Shown here: positions 1-6,008 of the stretch, piece by piece
Numbering within the stretch: the stretch's first letter is position 1
How the letters are laid out: each line of letters opens with the position of its first letter
Source: Candidatus Minthomonas equi
GTDB lineage: Bacteria > Bacteroidota > Bacteroidia > Bacteroidales > UBA932
Direction: 5' to 3'
Length of the DNA: 6,763 bases
NCBI GenBank assembly: GCA_018064575.1
Contig: JAGHUZ010000195.1
Coordinates: 1-6,763 of the forward strand
Made by a program: the position numbers and the translations under genes
The notes under the pieces: generated by a model
Database searches by the model: none
What the model saw: only the letters and a program-made list of their open reading frames with translations
Told to the model about the DNA's origin: nothing

Positions 1-386
1 TTCTGGCCAATGCGATGAAGAAGAGATGCACGGCATTTGTCCTGTCCGATATGATGGATACCGATGCCGAAGGTCATCCGGCATACGAGGATGCTCTCAA
101 AATCGCCGTGAGCCGTCACGAAATTTCCGTCATCAATATTTTCGATGAGCGTGAACGTTCACTTCCGGACGTGGGATTCATCAGGGTCAGGGATAACGAA
201 AACGGCGCTTCATTCTGGGTGGATACATCCAGCCGGGCCGTGCGGGCATCATACGAACGGTACGCGACTGAATTTTTCAACGGGATGCAGACTCTCCTGA
301 GGAAGTACAAGGTGGATTCTGTCAGTGTCGGAACGAATCAGGATTATGTGAAAAGCCTCGTGGCATTGTTCAAGAGCAGAGCGTAA
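1..386 (+). CDS. DUF58 domain (VWA-like) protein, 3' end only
   Basis: This is the C-terminal ~127 residues of a DUF58 protein. The frame is open to the window edge (first full codon at 3), so the Met at 15 is internal and the true start lies upstream. Visible family features are the strand-plus-acid motif AFVLSDMMD, the segment FWVDTSSRAVRASYER, and the closing pattern VDSVSVGTNQDYVKSLVALF, which matches the usual DUF58 end (DYV-x2-L-x2-LF-K). DUF58 proteins have a VWA-like fold, are normally cytoplasmic, and are almost always encoded beside a MoxR AAA+ ATPase, which is expected just outside the window. No membrane segment is present in this part. The gene ends in TAA five bases before the next start, which suggests co-transcription with the bat genes. 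The family call is firm; a specific substrate or partner cannot be given. Confidence 0.9.
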   Translation, partial: LANAMKKRCTAFVLSDMMDTDAEGHPAYEDALKIAVSRHEISVINIFDERERSLPDVGFIRVRDNENGASFWVDTSSRAVRASYERYATEFFNGMQTLLRKYKVDSVSVGTNQDYVKSLVALFKSRA

Positions 387-391
387 TCGAA

Positions 392-1387
392 ATGAGAAAG
401 AAATTTTACATATGCCTTACGGCTATTCTGGCTGCTTTGTCTCCTGTTTGCGGGCAGGAATTGGTCTCCAACACCCTTTCAAAGGATACAGTCCTCATAG
501 GTGACCATATCGTCTGGAAGGCACAGTTCAACGTACCCCGCGATTTGTCAGTGGATTTCGATTCCCTGGCGAACCCGGTGGTGCCCGGCGTGGAGGTTAT
601 CCGCCATTTTACCATAGATACATTGTCCCTGAAGAAGAAGTTTGCCGAAATCGAGGCGAGCGCCGTCCTTACTTCGTTTGACAGCGGAGCTTATATGCTT
701 CCCGACAGGGTGTTTTACTTTTATCGTGGTGATGAGGAGGTGGATACCCTTCACGTGGATGGAAAAGCGGTCGTAGTGGAAACCATTGCGGTGGATACCG
801 CTACCTTTATGTCTCCAGAGAGAGAAGAGGGGGATGAAAGTCCCAGATTCGCAGACATCAAACCGCAGTTCGGATATCCCGTGACATTCTGGGAAGTGGC
901 CAAGTGGGTGCTTGCAGCCTTGGCTCTGGCAGCGCTGGCGGTAGCTGTGACAGTGATAATCAGGAGAAAAAAGGCCGGTCTTACGTTTATGGGGCATACT
1001 GTCGTTCAGGATCCTCCCCATATCGTGGCCTTGCGGACTCTGGATAAGATACGGGAAGAGGAATTGTGGCAGAAAAACCGTCAGAAGCAGTTCTATACCG
1101 AGGTGACGGATGCCCTGAGACTCTATATCGAAAGCAGGTTTGACGTGACGGCCATCGAGGCCACTTCGGCGGAAATGCTGGCAGACTTGAAAAAGAAGGA
1201 TGTAAGCGCCGGAGAGTTTGCGGAACTCGAAGAACTCTTCACCCGTTCAGACCTTGTCAAGTTCGCCAAACTGAACTGTTCACGGGAAGAGAATGAAGCG
1301 GCCATTCCGGTGGCAGTCCGTTTCGTGAATCAGACATACGAAAGACAGTTAAATGCAGAGACAGTTAACGAGGGAGGCGAAAAATGA
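392..1387 (+). CDS. BatD-like single-pass membrane protein of the bat operon
   Basis: This 331-residue protein occupies the slot between the DUF58 gene and batA, where Bacteroidales usually carry a protein annotated as hypothetical. Residues 1-21 look like an export signal (basic start MRKK, hydrophobic core, then VCG before Gln22). Residues 22-160 form a beta-rich ectodomain. Residues 167-191 are one strong membrane helix, followed by RRKK, so the C-terminus should be cytoplasmic. Residues ~209-310 are a helical domain containing FYTEVTDALRLYIESRF, resembling the DUF4381/BatD-type cytoplasmic tail. The plan matches BatD with one ectodomain module instead of several. Cys20 is not in a proper lipobox (Val at -1), so a lipoprotein is unlikely. 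The start is the first ATG after the upstream stop, with no clear Shine-Dalgarno. The stop overlaps the batA start by 4 bp. Function is inferred only from context: a membrane component of the MoxR/Bat assembly. Confidence 0.85.
   Translation: MRKKFYICLTAILAALSPVCGQELVSNTLSKDTVLIGDHIVWKAQFNVPRDLSVDFDSLANPVVPGVEVIRHFTIDTLSLKKKFAEIEASAVLTSFDSGAYMLPDRVFYFYRGDEEVDTLHVDGKAVVVETIAVDTATFMSPEREEGDESPRFADIKPQFGYPVTFWEVAKWVLAALALAALAVAVTVIIRRKKAGLTFMGHTVVQDPPHIVALRTLDKIREEELWQKNRQKQFYTEVTDALRLYIESRFDVTAIEATSAEMLADLKKKDVSAGEFAELEELFTRSDLVKFAKLNCSREENEAAIPVAVRFVNQTYERQLNAETVNEGGEK
1372..1377 (+). promoter_or_regulatory. Shine-Dalgarno-like site for batA
   Basis: GGGAGG lies 6 bases before the ATG at 1384, inside the last codons of the preceding gene. 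The stop and start overlap as ATGA, so batA translation is probably coupled or re-initiated. The site favours 1384 over the second Met codon at 1387, although both are possible. Confidence 0.5.
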
Positions 1388-2388
1388 TGGGAGACAGTTC
1401 TTTTTTCTTTGAATATCCGCATTTGCTGTGGCTTGAACTATTGCTGGTTCCGATGCTGGCCATATATCTGTGGAGGCACTTCAGAGGTAAGGAGCCGTTT
1501 ATGTCGTTTTCCGACACGTTGGCATTCTTGCGGAGAGGCATCACTGTAAAGACCATCCTGATGCACGCTCCTTTCGTGCTGGAGTGTCTGGCTGTGGCAT
1601 TGATGGTAATAGCGATAGCGAGACCGAGGTCATCGTCCGTAAATGAAACCATCGATACGGAAGGCATTGACATAGTTCTGGCTCTCGACGTTTCCACCTC
1701 TATGCTGGCGAGGGATTTCGACCCCGACAGAATCGAGGCTGCCAAGGGAATCGCGACGGAATTCATCGCCCAGCGTCCGGCGGACCGTATGGGACTGGTG
1801 GTGTTCGCCGGGGAAAGTTTCACTCAATGCCCGTTGACCACTGACCGTCCTACGCTGATTAATCTGCTGAAGGAGGTGGAGTGCGGTCTGATAGAGGATG
1901 GTACTGCCATAGGCAATGGTCTTGCCACGGCAGTGGCGCGTCTGAAGGACTCGAATGCAGAGAGCCGCGTGGTAATCCTTCTGACCGACGGTGTAAACAA
2001 CAGAGGTGAAATTACCCCTATGATGGCTACGGATATAGCAAAAACCTATGGTGTCCGTGTATATACCATCGGAGTCGGAGCTATGGGTGATGCACCCTAT
2101 CCTGTGATGACTCCCTTCGGAGTACAGATTCAGAAAGTCCCGGTGGAAATAGATGAAAAACTTCTTCAGGATATTGCGGAGCAGACGGGCGGAGCATATT
2201 TCAGGGCCACGGATAATACCAAACTGCTGGCCATTTACGGAGAAATCAATAAAATGGAAAAGGTAAAGACGACGGTCGATTCGTTTCCGATATATAAGGA
2301 ACTGTTCGGGAAGTTCGGTCTGGCTGCCTTGATACTTTTCCTGCTGGATATAGTATTGAAACTTTTTGCAGGGAGGAGAATAGTATGA
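1384..2388 (+). CDS. batA: BatA, membrane-anchored VWA domain protein
   Basis: This 334-residue protein has the standard BatA layout. Two N-terminal membrane helices (about 12-30 and 62-79) are separated by an Arg/Lys-rich loop. A von Willebrand factor A domain spans about 95-290, and a third helix (311-328) ends in the basic tail AGRRIV. The MIDAS metal site is complete: D102-x-S104-x-S106 in LDVSTSM, T174 in DGTAIGNG and D202 in LLTDGVNN, so metal-dependent protein binding is expected. The positively charged loop and tail point to a periplasmic VWA domain (inference). Length and architecture fit full-length family members. It overlaps its neighbours by 4 bp on both sides (ATGA), indicating a tightly coupled operon. 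It is a paralogue of the BatB half of the next gene. The family was named for aerotolerance in Bacteroides fragilis; current views favour an envelope chaperone or assembly role with MoxR. Confidence 0.95.
   Translation: MMGDSSFFFEYPHLLWLELLLVPMLAIYLWRHFRGKEPFMSFSDTLAFLRRGITVKTILMHAPFVLECLAVALMVIAIARPRSSSVNETIDTEGIDIVLALDVSTSMLARDFDPDRIEAAKGIATEFIAQRPADRMGLVVFAGESFTQCPLTTDRPTLINLLKEVECGLIEDGTAIGNGLATAVARLKDSNAESRVVILLTDGVNNRGEITPMMATDIAKTYGVRVYTIGVGAMGDAPYPVMTPFGVQIQKVPVEIDEKLLQDIAEQTGGAYFRATDNTKLLAIYGEINKMEKVKTTVDSFPIYKELFGKFGLAALILFLLDIVLKLFAGRRIV
2371..2378 (+). promoter_or_regulatory. Shine-Dalgarno-like site for the batB-batC gene
   Basis: GGGAGGAG ends 6 bases before the ATG at 2385 and is embedded in the last codons of batA. 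Together with the ATGA stop/start overlap this supports 2385 as the start and suggests translational coupling. The purines also encode the basic end of BatA, so part of the match may be incidental. Confidence 0.5.
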
Positions 2389-4136
2389 TAAACTTCGCAG
2401 CGGCTGATTATCTGTTTCTGATAGTTCTGATACCATTCTTTTTTATCATCTATGGGTTTATGAGACGTGCCCGGAGAAAAAGAATGGCAGAGTTCGGTGA
2501 TGTCTCACTCGTCGGGAAACTTACTCCGAACGTATCCGAAAGGAAAGGATGGGTGAAACTGTCACTTTTTTCCATAGCGTGGCTCTTCCTGTGCATAGGA
2601 ATGGCAAGACCCCAGTTGGGGGCCATCCTCAAGGAGCAGGAGGTCAAGGGTGCCGAGATAATGATAGCCCTTGATGTTTCCAATTCGATGCTGGCCGAGG
2701 ATTATTCCCCTAACCGTCTGGAAAGGGCGAAACTGGCGATATCAAAGCTGACGGACAGACTGCAGGGAGACAGAATAGGACTGATAGTGTTTGCGGGACA
2801 GGCCTTTGTACAGCTTCCTATAACTGCCGATTATGTGTCGGCCAAGATTTTCCTTAATTCCATCAATACGGAATCGGTTCCGGTTCAGGGAACCGAGATG
2901 GGGGATGCCATCATTACGGCTTGCCGCGGTTTCTCGCCGGAAAGCCAGAACAGCCGGGCGATAATTCTGATTACCGACGGTGAAAACCACGATGGTGATC
3001 CTGTCAAGGCAGCTCAACAGGCGGTGGAAACGGGTGCCCGTGTCTATACCATCGGAGTCGGTTCCTCGGAAGGCAAACCCATCCCGATGAATGGTGACCT
3101 TCTCAAGGATAAGGACGGGAACATCGTGGTGTCAAAACTCGATGAAAAAACTCTTGAAGAGACAGCCCGTGCCGGAGAGGGAATGTATGTCCGTGCAGGT
3201 AACGGTGAGTTCGGACTTAATCCCATCATCGATGATATCCAAAGTATGGAGGCCAAGCAGTTCCAGTCGGTGGTATTCGAGGATTTCGATGAACAGTTTA
3301 TGTATTTCTTCGGTATGGCTTTGTTCTTTATAGTATTGTCATTCCTTATCAGTGACAGGCGGAGTGGCAGGCAGTTTTTCAGCGCAGGCCGCTATGCGTC
3401 CGCACTTGTGGCGCTCCTCTGTCTTTCCGGGATGTCCCTTTCCGCCCAGACAAAGGAAATGCGTCAGGTGCGCAGCGGAAACCGCGCTTTTGCGAAGGAT
3501 GACTTGCAAAGGGCGGAAGTGGAATACAAGAAGGCTCTTCTTCAGGATTCCACCTCCATCGCCGCGAATTTCAATCTCGGAAATTTGTATTATAAAATGG
3601 AGAATTGGCAGGATGCTAAGAAGCATTTCGAAGGCTTGGGAGATACCCTCAAGGCGCAGATTCCTCAAACGAAAGATTTGTCATCGAGGCAATATGCCGC
3701 CAGTGAGGAACGTGTGGCTGATTACTACCATAATGCCGGAGACCTCGCAGTAAGGGAAAAGGACTGGCAGGGGGCTGTGGAGTCCTTTAAGGAATCTCTG
3801 CGCCACCGCCCCGATGATATGGGTACCAAGGGAAATCTGGCATATGCTCAGAAGATGCTTGAGGAACAGCAGAACCAGCAGCAGAACCAGCAGCAGAACC
3901 AGAACCAGAATCAGGACCAGAACAAAGACCAGAACAAAGACCAGAATCAGGACCAGAACCAAGACCAAGATCAAGACCAGAACCAGAATCAGCAGCCACA
4001 GGATGACCGGATGACGGCTCAGGAGGCGCAGCAGATTCTGCAGGCTATTCAGGATAAAGAGAAAGATACTCAGGAAAAAGTGAATAAGGAGAAGGCAGCC
4101 AAACTTCAGTCACGCCAGAGGGAGAAGAATTGGTAA
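2385..4136 (+). CDS. batB-batC: BatB-BatC fusion: VWA domain membrane protein joined to TPR protein
   Basis: One uninterrupted 583-codon frame carries two proteins usually encoded separately. The BatB part (~1-325) has membrane helices at about 9-25 and 58-75, an RRARRKR loop, a VWA domain with complete MIDAS (D97, S99, S101, T170, D198) and a third helix at 305-323. The BatC part follows a basic linker: a second hydrophobic stretch (337-353) with the look of a signal peptide ending at Ala354/Gln355, TPR-like repeats (~361-391, 392-421, 444-478), a Gln/Asn/Asp-rich tract (495-537) and a charged tail ending KNW, as in BatC proteins. There is no in-frame Met between M311 and M350, so BatC has no obvious start of its own. 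Positive-inside topology places the VWA and TPR parts in the periplasm with the linker in the cytoplasm. Likely role: part of the envelope Bat complex. Domain calls are firm; whether the product stays fused is unknown. Confidence 0.93.
   Translation: MINFAAADYLFLIVLIPFFFIIYGFMRRARRKRMAEFGDVSLVGKLTPNVSERKGWVKLSLFSIAWLFLCIGMARPQLGAILKEQEVKGAEIMIALDVSNSMLAEDYSPNRLERAKLAISKLTDRLQGDRIGLIVFAGQAFVQLPITADYVSAKIFLNSINTESVPVQGTEMGDAIITACRGFSPESQNSRAIILITDGENHDGDPVKAAQQAVETGARVYTIGVGSSEGKPIPMNGDLLKDKDGNIVVSKLDEKTLEETARAGEGMYVRAGNGEFGLNPIIDDIQSMEAKQFQSVVFEDFDEQFMYFFGMALFFIVLSFLISDRRSGRQFFSAGRYASALVALLCLSGMSLSAQTKEMRQVRSGNRAFAKDDLQRAEVEYKKALLQDSTSIAANFNLGNLYYKMENWQDAKKHFEGLGDTLKAQIPQTKDLSSRQYAASEERVADYYHNAGDLAVREKDWQGAVESFKESLRHRPDDMGTKGNLAYAQKMLEEQQNQQQNQQQNQNQNQDQNKDQNKDQNQDQNQDQDQDQNQNQQPQDDRMTAQEAQQILQAIQDKEKDTQEKVNKEKAAKLQSRQREKNW
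3369..3446 (+). other. Internal signal-peptide-like segment at the BatB/BatC junction
   Basis: Residues 329-354 of the fusion read as a basic start (R329, R336), a hydrophobic core (A340 to L347) and a small-residue end SLSA directly before Gln355. This is the pattern of a Bacteroidetes type I signal peptide, located where a separate BatC would begin. It may act as a fourth membrane helix or be cleaved to free the TPR part. Cleavage is inferred; Leu at -3 is not ideal, though a shift by one residue gives Ser at -3 and -1. Confidence 0.55.
3867..3995 (+). repeat. In-frame Gln/Asn/Asp-coding tandem repeat tract in batC
   Basis: The tract has 43 consecutive codons, all Gln, Asn, Asp or Lys (23 Q, 11 N, 7 D, 2 K). 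It contains exact 12-base tandem duplications: CAGCAGCAGAAC at 3876-3887 and 3888-3899, and GACCAGAACAAA at 3915-3926 and 3927-3938. All units are multiples of 3, so gain or loss keeps the frame. Flexible low-complexity tracts at this position are common in BatC. The low complexity also creates spurious open frames on both strands here. Confidence 0.9.
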
Positions 4137-4192
4137 ACGGTGGAATAGATGGTGCCGGAAGTAAGCTCCGTAGATAAGAAAATATTAGTAAG
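4137..4192 (+). other. Intergenic gap between batB-batC and batD
   Basis: This 56-base spacer is the only gap longer than 7 bases in the window. It is A-rich just before batD (AAGAAAATATTAGTAAG) and has no Shine-Dalgarno, as is common in Bacteroidetes. I see no -7/-33 type promoter, no terminator hairpin and no recognisable RNA element. A 15-codon reading frame starting at 4149 ends at the batD start and is described under findings. Confidence 0.6.
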
Positions 4193-6001
4193 ATGATGAA
4201 TTATAAGAAATTATTGCTGTTGCCAATATTGCTTGTCGGTATTGCGGCGATGGCGCAGAATCTGGAGGTGGATGCTCCCACGGTGGTGACTGATGCCGAA
4301 ATATTCAAGGTCGTCTATACCGCCACAGGAAAGGTCGATGGCTTCAATAATCCGGATTTTTCCAATTTCCAGGTGCTTGCAGGCCCGTCCCAGTCCACGA
4401 TGAGCAGTACCAATATCATCAACGGCAAGGTGACGCAGAGTTATCAGGTGAGTTTTACCTTTATGCTTCAGGCTTCGGCAGTCGGAAAATATACGATATC
4501 CCCAGCCACGGTGGAGATTGACGGAAAAACAGTCTCTTCCAGAAGTGTCACCATAGAGGTGGTGAAGGATACTGATGCAGCTTCAGCAGGCTCACAGGGA
4601 CAGCATTCACAGTCTTCGTCCTCCAAGACGAACACGGGAGTGGGGGACATACAGCTCAGACTTTCGCTGAATAAGACGAGTGTCGTAAAGGGAGAGCCGG
4701 TGATAGCCACCCTTAAACTTTACAGCCGTGCATCCATATCCGGTTTTGAAGATGTCAGATTTCCATCTTTCGATGGATTCTGGAATCAGGAGATAGAAAC
4801 TCCGCAGAATGTGGAGTTCAGGCGGGAGACCTTGAATGGTACCATCTATGATGCCGCGCTTCTGCGCAAATGGATGCTCCTGCCACAGAAATCGGGGGAA
4901 ATCGTTATCGACCCTGCCGAACTTGTATGTGCGGTGCAGGTGAGAAACTCTTCATCCGCAGGACGTTCCATCTTCGACGATTTCTTCGATTCGTATGAGA
5001 CAGTCAGAAAGAGAGTGACGACCCCTGCAGTCCAAGTGAATGTGAAGGATCTTCCTTCCGGTGCTCCGAAGTCATTCACAGGTGGTGTGGGCTCGTTCCA
5101 AATGAATGTCAAGGTGACACCTGAAAGTGTCAAGTCTCACGAGGCGGCTTCATTGGTTGTAACCATATCAGGGACAGGGAATATAAATCTCATCGATGCA
5201 CCTTCCTTTGCTTTCCCTCCGGATTTTGAAGCTTATGACGTTAAGCGGAGCGAAAATGTCCGCGCTGAAGCAGGCGGTACTTCCGGCACCAAGAGCTTCG
5301 AATATCCTTTTATTCCGAGAAGTCACGGAGAATTTGCTATCGGACCTGTGGAATTCAGCTATTACAATGTCAAGACAGGAAAATATGAAACTCTTTCTTC
5401 CGGTGGAATACCATTCACCGTGGAGAAAGGATCCACTTCCGATGCTATGGTAATGTCCTCCGGTTCCGATAAGCAGAGTGTTCGTGTCCTGGGTGAGGAT
5501 ATCCGGTTCATACGCACGGCTGTCCCTGCACTGAACGTAGGTGCTGCCTTTATGGTGGCGAGCCCCCTGATGCTTATACTGCTCTCTGCGGCTGTTCTGA
5601 TATTCATAATTCTTTCGCTGACATTGAAGAAATATATGAAGATGAAGGCTGACGTGGCGGGCGTACGTAACAGAAAAGCCAATTCTGTGGCCAGAGCGAG
5701 ACTGAAGAATGCCGGTTCCTATCTGAAACAGAACCTTCCTTCCGCATTTTATGAAGAACTGCACCGGGCTCTGGAAGGATATGTCTCGGACAAGTTCAGG
5801 CTGACTATGACAGACTTGAACAGGGATACCATACGGCAGGCTCTGGTGGAAGCCGGACGCAGTGAGGAGATGGTGACCCGTCTGCTGGCTCTTCTCGATG
5901 CCTGCGATTATGCGAGGTATGCACCTTCCTCTCAGGCTGAGACTATGGAAAATCATTACAAGGAAGCGATGGAGGTAATTTCTGGAATTGAAAAACAGTA
6001 A
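4193..6001 (+). CDS. batD: BatD, oxygen-tolerance family membrane protein
   Basis: This 602-residue protein is of normal BatD length. A signal peptide (1-21) ends AMA before Gln22. A long beta-rich ectodomain follows, with a first module at ~22-125, a Ser/Gln-rich linker (~130-147) and further modules from ~150 to 415 (for example LRLSLNKTSVVKGEPV and VKVTPESVKSHEAASLVV, each resembling the start of a beta-sandwich repeat). One membrane helix (457-478) is followed by KKYMKMK, so the last ~120 residues should be a cytoplasmic helical tail with FYEELHRALEGYVSDKF. ATG codons at 4193 and 4196 are both possible starts; the signal peptide works with either. The ectodomain probably works with the VWA and TPR proteins encoded next to it on the periplasmic side, while the tail could contact cytoplasmic MoxR/DUF58 partners (inference). 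BatE starts 7 bases downstream. Confidence 0.93.
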   Translation: MMNYKKLLLLPILLVGIAAMAQNLEVDAPTVVTDAEIFKVVYTATGKVDGFNNPDFSNFQVLAGPSQSTMSSTNIINGKVTQSYQVSFTFMLQASAVGKYTISPATVEIDGKTVSSRSVTIEVVKDTDAASAGSQGQHSQSSSSKTNTGVGDIQLRLSLNKTSVVKGEPVIATLKLYSRASISGFEDVRFPSFDGFWNQEIETPQNVEFRRETLNGTIYDAALLRKWMLLPQKSGEIVIDPAELVCAVQVRNSSSAGRSIFDDFFDSYETVRKRVTTPAVQVNVKDLPSGAPKSFTGGVGSFQMNVKVTPESVKSHEAASLVVTISGTGNINLIDAPSFAFPPDFEAYDVKRSENVRAEAGGTSGTKSFEYPFIPRSHGEFAIGPVEFSYYNVKTGKYETLSSGGIPFTVEKGSTSDAMVMSSGSDKQSVRVLGEDIRFIRTAVPALNVGAAFMVASPLMLILLSAAVLIFIILSLTLKKYMKMKADVAGVRNRKANSVARARLKNAGSYLKQNLPSAFYEELHRALEGYVSDKFRLTMTDLNRDTIRQALVEAGRSEEMVTRLLALLDACDYARYAPSSQAETMENHYKEAMEVISGIEKQ

Positions 6002-6008
6002 GAGACTT

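Noticed and set aside
392..460. Lipoprotein signal at Cys20 of the BatD-like protein
   Set aside because: The residue before Cys is Val and Pro is close by, which does not fit a lipobox; cleavage before Gln22 is more plausible.
1630..2436. Antisense open frame of 268 codons opposite batA
   Set aside because: It covers the BatA VWA domain on the other strand; the predicted protein has no domain or compositional sense, so it is a shadow of batA codon use.
3340..3450. BatB-BatC fusion as a sequencing frameshift artefact
   Set aside because: Both halves share one frame with the expected features on each side and no homopolymer run at the joint long enough to suggest an indel. It cannot be fully excluded without reads.
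3681..3999. Antisense frames rich in Leu/Val or Gly/Ser and a + strand Arg/Thr-rich frame around the repeat tract
   Set aside because: They arise because the CAG/AAC/GAC repeat avoids stops in nearly all frames; only the batC frame continues into conserved sequence.
4156..4170. Small inverted repeat CGGA...TCCG after the batB-batC stop
   Set aside because: A 4-bp stem with a 7-base loop and no following T-run is too weak to call a terminator.
4137..4192. Separate promoter for batD
   Set aside because: No TTTG-type -33 box or TA-n2-TTTG -7 box was seen; the A-rich stretch alone is normal before Bacteroidetes start codons.
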